A DNA stretch of 64,000 nt, taken from the NCBI GenBank assembly GCA_029851415.1, contig CM056743.1, positions 16,360,727 to 16,424,726 of the forward strand. The letters are read 5' to 3'. The first letter of the stretch is position 1. Each line of letters opens with the position of its first letter. The translations under genes and the position numbers were made by a program. Source of the stretch: Eretmocerus hayati. Taxonomy: Eukaryota > Arthropoda > Insecta > Hymenoptera > Aphelinidae. Below the pieces are notes generated by a model. It was not told where the DNA came from. It worked only from the letters and a program-made list of their open reading frames with translations, and ran no database searches. Below are positions 34,431 to 45,120 of the stretch, piece by piece.

Positions 34431-34586
34431 TTAACACCTCCGCTGTGACGCCAAAAATCACAGTTCCTTTTTTGTGTGCGACGGGTCCCACCGGTAGAAC
34501 CCATTGAATGCGATTTTAATCACCGCCGCACAAAAAAGAAGACAACCGGGTCCCGCTGGTGAGATCCATCGCAGCAAACGTGTTAA
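34431..34586. mobile_element. piggyBac-like MITE (TTAA-flanked, 148-bp core)
   Basis: TTAA occurs at 34431-34434 and 34583-34586. The adjoining ends, CACCTCCGCTGTGA on the left and inverted CACGTTTGCTGCGA on the right, form imperfect terminal inverted repeats. Inside, TTTTTTGTGTGCG pairs with CGCACAAAAAA. CGGGTCCCACCGGTAGAACCCAT is echoed by CGGGTCCCGCTGGTGAGATCCAT. TTAA targets and CACGTTTGCTGC-type ends are characteristic of piggyBac-derived MITEs. It has no coding capacity. Confidence 0.6.
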
Positions 34587-35711
34587 GGTGCACCAGAGAG
34601 TGAATTTATTGATGCTCATCCGTTTAAGATCAAAGCATGTGAATGCGTCATAAGTCATTCGAAATCATTTAGAAGATGTCCAATACATTGGAGATCAAGT
34701 TTACGAGTGTATAAATTGACTGGCTCAGTTGCGAGTTGTCAATTACCAGGACCAAAGAAGATCCATTATGCTACAGCATATATGGAAAATAACATTAACA
34801 TACGAACAGGCTTATTGTGAGTTCACCTCCATAAATGTCGATATTCGTAATCAAGTTCGTAACTGTTTTATTTTTTGGATCTACTGGAATCTAATCTCGA
34901 TTTCTCTCTAAAATCATTGGGGGAAATTAAACTCCTCTTATGTTGAACTAGAACCGAAAACGAGATCAGATGCATGACGTTCTCTGATTAGCAATGTTTC
35001 GGACATCGTCAGACATCTTCTATTATCGACTAACAACAAGATCATTGCAAGCGGAAAAAATCGTGTATTTTTTATTCAAGGTAATGTTCCCTGAGATCTA
35101 AACACTTTTGTCTTTGGTGAAAGAATCATGTAAATATCTTGTATCTTACGACGTGAACCAAGCTTGCAAGGGTTCCGAGAAAAAGTCTCAATCATCGAGC
35201 TCAGCTCAAGAAAAAATTACTCGTCGTTGAGTGACATAATTTGAAGTATCTGTCTCAGTAAGTATAATAAAACCATCTAAGTTCGAGCAACAAGAGTTTA
35301 AGTCTTTTGCTGTACGCGAATTGTTGTGATAGGATTGTTTTTCTGTGATTGGATGGATTTTCTTTCCTAAAAGGGAACCCGAATGTTTCAAAATTCTTGA
35401 GATATAGTGCGATCAGTGAAACCCCACGCATACGCGATCCTCAACACGTTCACTGGGAAGCTCGCTGCGAAGGCGAAATCGTGATCCTGGTATAGATTGA
35501 AAGGGGGTAAAAATGTGCTTCTTGGAGCGCATACGGAAGTCAAAGCCTTTTGAAAACTTCCAAATTAACATTCATTTACACTATTCATGATAATTTCAGT
35601 GGGCCCCAAAAATTTCTCGGAGCGTCTCTTGCCAGCCTCGTCGTCGCCGAACTACAGCCCCAAAATGTGACCCGTCATCGTAATAAAAATACCGACACGG
35701 TCGCTCTCTGC
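34587..35711. other. Anonymous interior stretch
   Basis: No supported gene. CAACACGTTCACTGGGAAGCTCGCTGCG near 35444 resembles the piggyBac-like terminus and may be another fragment. Confidence 0.4.
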
Positions 35712-36325
35712 TGATCATGATCTCTCGCCACCAAGATGAAAACGGACTTGCTTCCATTGCGAAACTATGTTTGTTTTGCGTTGGAGCTGGAAATCGACGT
35801 CGCGTCGTAAACGAGTGAGTGCTCGAGGCCCAAGGTTTATTACCCCTCTCTAATTACCTACTTCCGAATTGCAAAATTGTCTAAAGCTGCACAAAAATGT
35901 CTGCAAATATTCAATCCGTCCTTGTGCCTTCAAGACGATCGCATAGAAACTTGAATCGTGGAAATCGGTTGATATTCAGTGATTATCCGAGGCAAATGTA
36001 TGCTCATGATAACTAATTGTGATAGCCACAAAATCACTCTATATCAACCGATTTCCACGATTCGAGTTTCTATGAGATCGTCTTGAAGGCACAAGGACGG
36101 ATTGAATATTTGCAAACATTTTTGTACGGTTTTAAACAATTTTGCAATTCAGAAGTAGGTAATTAGAGCGGGGCCATAAACGCTCGGGCACGCGCGCTCG
36201 CCTACTCACGACGGGACTTAGAGTTTCAGCTCCAACGCAAAACAAACATAGTTTCGCGATGGAAGCAAGTCCGTTCTCATCTCGGTGGCGAGAGATCATG
36301 ATCAGCAGCTGGAAATCCACGTCGC
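35712..36325. repeat. Palindromic module A, middle copy
   Basis: Both outer edges carry block C, reading CTGCTGATCATGATCTCTCG inwards from each side. The whole 614 bp is therefore one palindrome centred near 36015. The core is the same A palindrome as at 30.1-30.6 kb and 40.65-41.07 kb. It abuts the left B arm. Confidence 0.8.
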
Positions 36326-36329
36326 GCAC

Positions 36330-36990
36330 TGAGAAAAATTCCGGGACGTGACGTCAAGATTTTTAGCTCGACGTGACGACGCGAGTCCCCGACGCCACGT
36401 TCAGGAAGCCGGGACCTCGCGTTGAGATTATCTCGCCATGCCGTCGAGGGCTCGGGACGTCGCGTCTCGATCCTCGCGGCAAAATCCTCCGGTGTAAAAT
36501 TTAGCCCGTCATAAAATCCAGCGGAGGCGAGCCCGCAAATAGAGCCCCAATAAACCGCGCGCTCGGGACTCCGCGATTATTGCTTTCTCTAATTACCCAC
36601 TTACAAATCGAAAAATCATTTAAAAGTGGACAAAATCTCTTGCAAATATAAAATTCGTCGTGGTCTCTGTGAGACTTCTTACCAAGATTTCGAATCGCGA
36701 AAATCGGCCGATAACTGATAATGATTAAGCAAAATTTTCTCACATCCCCACGAGGGGAGCCGACGAACATAAGACACATGCAAACCCATGTAAAGCAAAG
36801 TCTCTTTGGCTCAGGGGTAAAGTGCTCGCTTCTCACGCGGGAGATGGCGGTTCAAATCCCGTCAAACATTAGTTTTTTCTTTTTTTTGTTTAATTTATTC
36901 CTCTTCTTTCACTCTAATGATTCGTTTTATTTTTTTCTTCTACACATTCCCCTCATTTTCTTCCAGATCCACTTTCGTCCTGTAAGTAGT
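36330..36990 (+). repeat. Arm B, left copy
   Basis: Inverted and over 90% similar by eye to 40010-40640. Shared landmarks are GTGACGACGCGAGTCC, GCCGTCGAGGGCTCGG, TATCGGCCGATTTTCGCG-type sequence, the tRNA-like unit, and a pyrimidine-rich end with ACTTACAGGACGARAGTGGATC. The first 250 bp are CG-rich. Confidence 0.8.
36800..36870 (+). tRNA. tRNA-like sequence, anticodon CTC (Glu-like), acceptor stem lost
   Basis: Box A (TGGCTCAGGGGT) and box B (GGTTCAAATCC) match the RNA polymerase III consensus. The anticodon stem CTCGC/GCGGG encloses TTCTCAC, giving anticodon CTC (36832-36834). The 5' heptamer GTCTCTT and 3' heptamer AAACATT do not pair, and the T stem is imperfect, so this is not a standard functional tRNA. 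T runs (T6 then T8, 36873-36887) follow as a polymerase III terminator. It is better read as a tRNA pseudogene or SINE-like head embedded in the B arm. Confidence 0.5.
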
Positions 36991-37305
36991 TTCTGAGACG
37001 GATTTTTTCGAGTATGAACTTGACGTCGCTGTAAAGAGATAAAAGTACGAAAATAAGGCCAATGATGAAAATAATAATCCTTGAAGAGTAAAGAACATGG
37101 AAAGAAACGTGTGCTCGATTCTTCGATAAAAAGTGCGATTGGAATGAAGTGGAAGGCGTATTATGGTATATAACTGTAGTTATAAACGCCGCATTTTGTA
37201 CTATTCTTCTCAAATTTTTCAATCGCACCAATCCATGGGAGAATTGTGCACGCAATTCTTCCGATGCACTTGGCTTTGGAGAGGTAATATCTCTAATATC
37301 GCGGT
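36953..37305 (-). CDS. Open frame with a predicted membrane segment, unrecognised
   Basis: A minus-strand frame of about 115 codons runs from after a TGA (about 37306) into the B arm. It reads ITSPKPSASEELRAQFSHG, then VRLKNLRRIVQNAAFIT, then a hydrophobic span IIIFIIGLIFVLLSLYSDV that could cross a membrane once, and ends LQDESGSGRK-stop. The last residues come from arm B sequence. There is no ATG. The same DNA is also open on the plus strand (90 codons from 37163), so coding is uncertain. Confidence 0.2.
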
Positions 37306-38224
37306 CTCATTGGTCTCTTCTGAGAGATATCAATTCCAGGACCTATCCCGCGGTCTGATCCTTGGGTCAAAATCCTCCGCGATATACGATTTGAGAGCAC
37401 CTTATAATCCCGCGAATATACTACCGTATTAAGGCTATATTATATTATATGTGTTAGTCTAATTCTCGATACCGGAATGAGGAAGTTGAGGTTCAAGCGA
37501 CGCTTGATGGACTGCCTTCTCCAGTAAATATTTCCTGGAAAGGATCAGTCGATGTCAAATCTTCAATGTAAATTCATCTATAACATTGACTATTCGACAG
37601 TCATTGATTTTACTCGGAAAGGATTTACCTCAAGAAGTTATCAAAGCCTCTTGAATAGTATACCTAGCATAGTCAAATGCATCAGTGCAATGAGTAATAA
37701 TAAGGCCTTTGGGTGCAGCTGCTCTCCGCATCAAAAACACCAACCTTGGAAATCTCGACATCTAAAATTCACTTTGAAAATACACAGAATGCTTCCTCAT
37801 TGCAAAGTCTCGGAATTTTCTTAGCTAGCACACACGGCCCGGGCATCCACATAATCTCCCAAAAAAATTATTGTCCACCAGAAATAATAATTTTTTGCTC
37901 AAAATACATCACCACTAACCATCAAACAGTCAATCTAAAGTCTCGGTGGGATGAACGGAGAGGTGAAAGCCGAATTCGGTGTAAGTCAAGATTTTTATTT
38001 TAGAATGAAAAATGGATGAGGGTCGAGAATGTCGAGGAAAATTTTCTTCGTGATTCTTTACTCTTATTCATTTTTCAGTCTAAGAATCTTTAGGAAAGGG
38101 GAATGGGGATCCGGATGTTACCATCCTGTTTCGTTAGCCGACATGTTTCAATTGTAGGTAATACTTTTTTTTTTAAGTTAATCAGTGGTGTAGAAGAATG
38201 GTTATCTGAAGAGGGTAGTTCACG
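37306..38224. other. Interior of the B-arm pair, anonymous
   Basis: No supported gene. Plus-strand frames at 37552-38003 have no recognisable domain. Confidence 0.4.
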
Positions 38225-39215
38225 TTTTAGTGTGTGTGCGTTGCATCTTTTTTTTGGCGCACCCGTTCTCCTGAACCCTTCCATCGATCTTTCAAAAATT
38301 AATATGAGTGCTAGATAAGCATCTAATGATGAGCTTAGAGGATTTCCAGGTCAATTAATGGAATAGTTTTCGGTTAATGCGTAGTAAAAACAATAGTACA
38401 TTACGCGACAAGGGCCGAAAGTGACCCATCACGGCCCGGGTAGGTTGTAGCACGAGCCGGTAGGCGAGGGCGGCATACCCGCGGCCGCGATGGGTTATTT
38501 TTGGCCCGAGGTGCGAACACTGTTTTTCGGTGACACTTGTATCGAAATTCTATGCTTTCCGACGCGATGTCGGGGCAAAATACCGCTCCGCCGTACAGGT
38601 TAGAAAACGTCGGAGCATGCAATGTAGTGGCCTGAGAGCTACTGCACATGCTCGCTTGTTTTTTAGTCTGGGCGGCATTGCGGCATTTTTTGCCCCGGGA
38701 TCGGGGCGGGAACCATAGGCTTTCGATGCCAGTGTGCCGAAAAATCTTTTTAATTTATCGAAAATTTGTTTCCAATTCCTGAAAATATTCTGTAGAAGAG
38801 CTTCCTGAAAGAATCTTGATGGACCTAGTAGAATGTCTATTTTGCCAGGATGAATCCATTGGTTGATATGAAATTTCGATAAAATGAATAAGAACGAAAT
38901 ATGAACCCTGGACATCAAACACGTTAAGAAGGTGAGTGAGAAAATGCTTGCTTGGGTAAATAAAATTTTGGTATGAGAACTGTGGACGAAGATATTCATG
39001 TTTGTGAAAATTGATTCTTTGAAAATTTGATACTGTTTTTTTAATCGCATAAATTGAAAACTGTCACATAGATCGATCTGTACATCCTTTCAGCACATGT
39101 TTCAGTGGTCATCTAGCATTCATATAAATTTCAGAGAGATCGACGGAAGGTTCAGAGAACGGGGGCGCCAAAAAAACAACACACAGGCACACATACACAC
39201 ACAGACAATGACCGA
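38225..39215. repeat. Innermost inverted repeat, about 95-bp arms
   Basis: Left arm about 38225-38320 and right arm about 39108-39215 are inverted copies (TTTTTTTTGGCGCACCCGTTCTC against TTTTTTTGGCGCCCCCGTTCTC; ATGAGTGCTAGATAA against ATGAATGCTAGATGA). Translated inwards, both arms encode similar tails (PSIDLSKINMSAR and PSVDLSEIYMNAR). The loop between them includes a CG-rich stretch (38400-38720) with its own short palindromes. Confidence 0.6.
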
Positions 39216-40009
39216 CTAAGATGGATTCTTCGCGTGGCAGGAATGATTGTGGATGAAAATGTGTGAAAAATTCGTACAAGTCATTTTCAATGTATTTTTT
39301 GGTGCTCCTTTGGCGCATACATTAGTTTGGAGATCCAGGGCCACCCAAAAAAACTATCATCGAAAAAGGGGTCAAAATGTCAGTTCCGTGCATTGTGGTT
39401 TTCCATTTTTTCGGACTTTGTGAGTGTGAAGCACCACAGTGAGGCTGGTTTAGGATTCAAGCGGGTAAATACATCGAATATCATAGTATTAAGCACCAAA
39501 TCTCATCGCTATAAGAGCCCAAAGACCACTTCTTGCATGTGCGCGGAGCACATACATTTTGTGGCGCAGATTTACTTGAAATTTTACTCGATCAGTTTTC
39601 CTCGATAAAAGTGTACTTGCTTCATTCTATACTTTTCCGCACCAACTTATTTTTGAAGGAAATTGTCAGGCGCAACTTTTCCATACCTCAGAATTTTGAA
39701 AAAAATCGACTTTCATACTTTGTGGAGCTCTTTCCCGAGGTTGGCACATTTTCGGCCTTCACATGTTGAAGTTTCAACGGAACTACTCATATATTAATGA
39801 TTCTTAGGAATGAGTGTATTGTCTTTATATTCTTTGTGACGGAGAGAATATCATTCGGGAAAATAATCTAGATGTGACTTACTACTTCTCAATATTCAAC
39901 AAAATACTATACTTCTGACAAGTAGAATATTTGATCATTCCTCAGCAGCCACTGCCAGTTCAGTAGAAATCAATGATTATTTAAAAATCACATTAGAATC
40001 ACAATAACT
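39216..40009. other. Anonymous interior stretch
   Basis: Plus-strand frames (39327-39608, 39533-39769) are open but unrecognised, and no start context or splice border stands out. Confidence 0.35.
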
Positions 40010-40640
40010 AACAAAAACTACTTACAGGACGAGAGTGGATCTGACAAGAAAATGAGAGAAATAGAATGGAGCATTAGAGTGAAAGAAAAGGAATAAATTG
40101 AACAAAAAAAAATATTAATGTTTGACGGGATTCGAACCGTCATCTCCCGCGTGAGAAGCGAGCACTTTACCCCTGAGCCAAAGAGGCTTTGCTTTACATG
40201 AGTTTAAATGTGTCTTATGTCCGTCGGCTCCCTTCGTGGGGATGTGAAAAAATTTTGCTTAATCATTATCAGTTATCGGCCGATTCTCGCGCTTCGAAAT
40301 CGTGGTAAGGAGTCTCACAGAGACCACGACGAATTTTATATTTGCAAGAGATTTTGTCCACTTTTGGATGATTTTTCAATCTGTCAGTGGGTAATTAGAG
40401 AAAGCAATGAACGCGGAGTCCCGAGCGCGCGGTTTCTTGGGGCCCTATTTGCGGGCTCGCCTCCGCCGGATTTTATGACGAGCTAAATTTTACATCGGAG
40501 GATTCTTCCGCGAGGATCGAGACGCGACGTTCCGAGCCCTCGACGGCATGGCTAGATAATCTCAACGCGAGGTCTCGGCTACCTGAACGTGGCGTCGTGG
40601 ACTCGCGTCGTCACGTCGCGGAATTTTTCTCCGTGCGTCG
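40010..40640 (-). repeat. Arm B, right (inverted) copy
   Basis: Reverse complement of 36330-36990 with about 5-8% differences. It contains the second tRNA-like unit and ends next to the right A module. Confidence 0.8.
40117..40187 (-). tRNA. tRNA-like sequence, anticodon CTC, second copy
   Basis: Mirror of the unit at 36800-36870. Box A is TGGCTCAGGGGT and box B is GGTTCGAATCC. The T stem is fully paired here (GACGG/CCGTC), so this copy is closer to the ancestor. Anticodon CTC is at 40153-40155. The acceptor heptamers GCCTCTT and AAACATT do not pair. A run of nine T follows on the minus strand (40104-40112) as a polymerase III terminator. Confidence 0.5.
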
Positions 40641-41160
40641 GGAACAGGCGAGCGCTCGGGGCCCAAAGTTTATTGCCCTACTCTAATTACCTACGTCCAA
40701 ATTGCAAAATTGTTCAAAACTGCACAAAAATGTTTGCAAATATTAAATCCGTTCTCGTGCCTTCAAGACGATCTCATGGAAACTTGAATCGTGAAAATCG
40801 GTTGATATTCAGTGATCATCCAAGGCAAATGTGTGCTCATGATGAATAATTTTGATAGTCACAAAATCACTCTATATCAACCGATTTTCCCGATTCAAGT
40901 TTTTATGAGATCGTTTTGAATGCACAAGGACGGATTGAATATTTGCAAACATTTTTGTGTGGTTTTAAACAATTTTGCAATTCAGAAGTAGGTAATTAGA
41001 GCGGGGCCATAGAAGCTCGGGCCCGGGCGCTCGCCTATTCACGACGGGACGTAGAGTTTCAGTCTCAACGCAAAGAAACTTTACGATCCTTCAGCTTCGT
41101 TCGTTTTGTTCGGTTCGTCCGATCGGTTCGGTTCGTCCGATCCGACCGAAATGTGTCCAA
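40641..41160 (-). repeat. Palindromic module A, right copy
   Basis: Reverse complement of the left copy including the GGTTCGTCCGATC-rich tip. Its core is a self-palindrome centred near 40850. Block C is missing here, unlike in the other two copies. Confidence 0.8.
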
Positions 41161-41300
41161 ATGAATGGCCCCCAATGGAGCGGCGTGACTCCTACGTCAT
41201 GCTCTCTCACTCGCACTCGTGTGATCTCGAGGTCCCACTATTCAGATCCCGACCCGCAATCTATGTCTTGCTATGTCTATGGGAGTACAAGTTCCCTCAG

Positions 41301-42993
41301 TATAGAATCAATACTTTCATCATCTCAGTATGCTTGGCATATACTGCATCCATATCAGAGGTATCGCATGGATTTCCAAAAATGAGATCCTCATATCTGC
41401 GGAAGTTACAAAGTTCCACCATGAGTTATATTGGGTGCTTCTTGAGATTATGTTCGACATCTTGAGTATCTGAGTTATAAGAATGGACAGCTCACCATCG
41501 GTATGCGATATATCGATAGTTCCTTCCATGAAATATGTAATAGAAGCTCTGAAATCAATGAATACTTGATATGTATGTGAGAATTCTAAAAATTTACAAA
41601 CCCCTGTACGGTGAAACTCGTTGGATTGGGCTCCTCTGTAAGTTGTGAACCCACTTGAGTTAGATTTCTTCCCAGAAAACGCGCAAAAATACAATGGCTC
41701 TCATGGAGATTTCATTCCATACATTAGACACTTTTTATCTAGGGCACCTGTCTAAGTTGGGTGCTTTCTCCTCTCCCATCGAACACTATGAGATGAGAAC
41801 AAGACTGTGTATGTTGGGCACTCACTTCGAAGCTCGGGTATGATACTATATCCCCATTCTAATAAGACAGAAAATGAGTTCATGGATGAATGACAGAGCT
41901 TCATGAGCAAAGGGTCGTCGATCATCAGCATCAACGATTATCTGCCAAGTCAGACGTCTACAATTGACCATTATTTCACTATCACATCAGGGATTTTCAA
42001 CAATGATCAAACTGTAGCAAAGTTGGTAGCGTATTCACTGCTTAACAATAAGCCATCAGTGATGGCTAACCTGGTCAAGATGCTATTATAGATCGAAGAT
42101 TCACAAGAAAGTATATAGTATGTAGCAGTCAAAAATCATTTATCATCTTGCTGATAAATAGAGTAATCAACGTGTACCAGGTTCCCAATTCGAAAATGAA
42201 AGTTCCTGTCTTCTGATTTCTCCATTATTGTATTGCATGTCTGCTCTTCCATCCTTCATGACTATCTCAAACTATCGTATTCATATGATCATGAGTGAAT
42301 AATGTGCTTCATCCAAGATAGTTAGGATTTAATGAAAAATCCACCTCCTTGACCGAGAAAAATCGTTTTGAGACTGAATTTTTATGTATTCGGCACCTGT
42401 CTGAATCGGTCAGTTCTTCTCGGAACCGAGAGTGCCCAACTTGAACGAGTTTTACCGTTTACCCTTCCATTGAAAGACGAAAAAAACTTATCCATTCTTG
42501 GAATATTACTATTTTGAAAGTCGATGGTCAATCTTTTAGGTAATGTTTTTAGATGTATGCCAAGGAAATGTCCATTCTGTAAGCATCTTCATGAGAACAT
42601 TTCTAGCCCAAAGGAAGTGGCCAGAAACTAATGAGGTGGCCGAGAAAAATGCTTAGATTTCTATGGGAGAATGGTTGGCCAAAAAACCAAGTAAAAGGGT
42701 TCCAATTTTCGCAAACGAAGTTTGTCAGAACAACGCCCTGGTGTTTCCAGCTGTAACTGACTGGGACTCACATCTGTGAACCCCATCAATTTTCCTATAG
42801 GGCAATGGATCAGTCAATCATATTTTGATCCTAACGAGGTATCGATCAGGGATGTGAAGATTTTCTGAGACGTGAAAGTAAGCAAGTCATGAAACCTTCT
42901 CATCTGATACAATGAGGTCTGATCAAACTAGGCTCAATCAATTTCGATGCTATCAAATTCCTCCCAAACAAGCCTTGAGTTGATAAACATGAG
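41301..42993. other. Anonymous stretch with weak coding scraps
   Basis: A minus-strand frame of 125 codons (41320-41694) and a plus-strand frame of 62 codons (41903-42091, SSIISINDYLPSQTSTIDHYF...) are the best candidates. Neither has a recognisable domain or clear splice sites. Confidence 0.3.
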
Positions 42994-43001
42994 TATAAAT
43001 A
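42994..43001 (+). promoter_or_regulatory. TATA-box-like site
   Basis: TATAAATA lies about 0.5 kb upstream of the candidate signal-peptide exon at 43511. AT-rich context makes chance occurrence quite possible. Confidence 0.25.
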
Positions 43002-43510
43002 CGTTGAAAATTTAAGATTGCGATATTAATGGCACTGGCCATCAGCTTAACATAGCGACTTTCTATGAGATCCGCTCTGTCAATATCTATAATGACGAAT
43101 GATTTTCCTCAACAGATGAATTATGAATAATGTAAAGTTAAATTTACAATCATCATCCGTTGTTATTGAGAAAAATCATCTGTTATCATTCGAAACATCT
43201 ATTCTTCAAATAACACGACGCAGAAAGAATCGATCACTACACGGGACTTCTTGAGATTCAGAAATCAATAGATCAATAAGTATGCGGTGAGAGTTCACTT
43301 GTTTCAACACGACTCATTGACATCGAAAAACAAATCAGAGTGAGTTTCTCTGTATCGCCGAAGAAATTCCGCGAGTTTTACGTGCCGAGGTTAATCTTGC
43401 GTGACCGAGTAAAATCGACGCTACGAATCGCAAGTAGCTGCCCGTCAAGTTCGCTCACCAGAGTTTCAGCTCATGCAGTGGTTTTCCGTGCACGTCTGTA
43501 TTCACGTCAG

Positions 43511-43656
43511 AGAGGAAACACGTCTTGATAGCTCTTGCCGTTTTTGCTTCCGCAGCTGTCTCGCCACACCACCTGCGTCTACATACGATTGCACGATACA
43601 GTGTTCCGCAAGCGAATTTTCCTCCTATTCTCGTGGGAAATGTAGAACATTTCTAA
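43511..43656 (+). CDS. Candidate exon encoding a signal peptide (secreted protein)
   Basis: Acceptor-like TATTCACGTCAG is followed by RKHVLIALAVFASAAVS: a basic start, hydrophobic core and small residues before a likely cleavage point. Then comes PHHLRLHTIARYSVPQANF. The frame closes at TAA (43654-43656), or a GTAGAA donor at 43642 could end the exon at 43641. There is no ATG in this frame, so the start codon would lie in a short first exon. That is a common layout in arthropod secreted and cuticle genes. Following exons could not be identified; a later acceptor TTTTGTTCCAG near 43816 is possible. The rest of the protein is unknown. Confidence 0.35.
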
Positions 43657-44292
43657 TAGAGATCTTGAGATATGAATCGGATTGGTATTTCAAGAATTTG
43701 GGGGAATGTTGTGCGTCTTGGAGAATCAAGAAATCAAGCGTGAAATGCAGTCCACCCAAATCGAAATTTTACCCGACATCGATCCATCTTCCCCATTCTT
43801 TTTCATTTTGTTCCAGATCAATGCGAAGCATCGATCTTGAAAGAGTAATATCTTGGAAATATCTAGAAAATTCAATCATTCTATCAAAAATTGAGACTTT
43901 AACCATCAGAATACGAGCAAGGATACCTACAAGCATGCTAGCCTCTCTTAATGATGAGTTCTATTCTCTTTTGAATGTTTCCACTTCCACATTGAATAGT
44001 GATTGCAGGTGTGCAACGAGTTATGCATAAAACAGAGTGTCACTGTTGTATCATCTCCTACAATTTTTTACTTGCTTGATTTGTTTCTCATGATATCGAC
44101 GATGGAATTCACACCAAATCGGTGTGTTGGACATATATGAAAGAATAATGTCACGATTGAGAGTACTGTGATTTATCACACTAAAGACGATAGACGTGTT
44201 AGGAACAGGATAACGGATAGATTTATCTGTGATAGATTCGTTCATTACTCGTATGTTCGGGAGAACTATGATAGACAGCTATGCACGAGACA
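43657..44292. other. Unassigned stretch
   Basis: The 186-codon plus-strand frame starting at 43473 runs through here (to 44030) out of frame with the signal-peptide candidate. It has no recognisable domain and could be partly intron. Confidence 0.3.
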
Positions 44293-44298
44293 GATTGA
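44293..44298. repeat. Left GATTGA target-site duplication
   Basis: GATTGA immediately precedes the GTGGGTGGGTGG terminus and is repeated after the opposite terminus at 47020-47025. Confidence 0.55.
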
Positions 44299-44839
44299 GT
44301 GGGTGGGTGGAAAAAGGGCCTAATTACAAAACGGCCATTTCGAGAAAAACGATAAAAACTAACTATATCATGCCCGTGGCATGATTCGATGCGCATACCT
44401 GGCTTATTTCAAAGGTTTTGGCATCCCCAAAACAACCGCACAGGAATTGGAAGGTAGCTGTCGATTTTGAGAGGTATACAGCCATTCGAAAAAATGTAAT
44501 TAGGCCCTTTTTCCCAATACTGGGTCAATTTTTGGGATAGTTGGTCCACTAAAAGTTGAATAAAGTTGCGAAATCGAGTTCAATGGCCTCCAAATTTCAT
44601 CAGCATATCTATGGGTATGTCACACAAGATATCCAATTGCGATTCAACGTCTGAATGCATTTTCATCGATCCTGCACGTGAAAGATGGTTCCATTGAATG
44701 TGTGAAACTGAGATCACTCAATATTCACTTAGCAAGCATGAAGATACATTTTTTGAAGGCCAAAGAACATGATTTGATAGCCAGAATTGGTAGAAAAGAG
44801 ATATGGAGGTCATAAGATTTTTTTAAAAATTTTTTCGTT

Positions 44840-45120
44840 AAAAATTAGGCCCTTTTTACCAATACCCCACCACTTAGGCCCTTTATCCCGATATCGATAG
44901 TGGAGTTAGGCCCTTTTGAACGAGTTTTCACGGTGACTTAGGCCCTTTTCATCAATATTGTTGCACTTAGGCCTTTTTTACCAATAATGTTGCACTTAGG
45001 CCCTTTTCACCAATACTGTTGCACTTAGGCCCTTTTTGCCAGTACTTCTACGTTGAGGCTCTTTTTAACAATACCCTTGCACTTGGGCCCTTTTTTCGAA
45101 CAAAATTTTCCTGTTGTTTG
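44840..45120. repeat. Minisatellite, about 30-bp TTAGGCCCTTTT units
   Basis: About eight units of 28-36 bp share TTAGGCCCTTTTTACCAATA or close variants, often preceded by GTTGCAC. Unit sequence degrades to the right (GAGGCTCTTTTT, TTGGGCCCTTTTTT). Related single motifs lie at 44312 and 44502 in the same element. Confidence 0.8.

Larger units (their letters stand above)
29965..41300. mobile_element. Composite inverted-repeat (foldback) structure, about 11.3 kb
   Basis: The outer left sequence (about 29965-30640) is inverted at the right (about 40625-41300). Shared phrases read in opposite orientation include GTGCGAGTGAGA, CATTTGGACACATTTCGGTC, the repeated GGTTCGTCCGATC-type block, GGATCGTAAA and GTTTCAGTCTCAACGCAAA. 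Between them lie a third copy of the same module (about 35712-36325) and a facing pair of B arms (36330-36990 and 40010-40640). Arms differ at roughly 5-10% of positions. The interior holds minus-strand exon candidates, tRNA-like units, a hairpin series and a TTAA MITE. Two readings fit: one giant foldback transposon with cargo, or a 5.4-kb foldback (35.7-41.1 kb) plus a separate copy of its terminus at 30 kb. The outermost tips occur only at 30 and 41 kb, which favours the first reading. No target duplication was recognised. Confidence 0.6.

Noticed and set aside
36800..36870. Functional tRNA-Glu gene
   Set aside because: Acceptor stem halves do not pair and the T stem is disrupted; the matching copy at 40117-40187 also lacks an acceptor stem.
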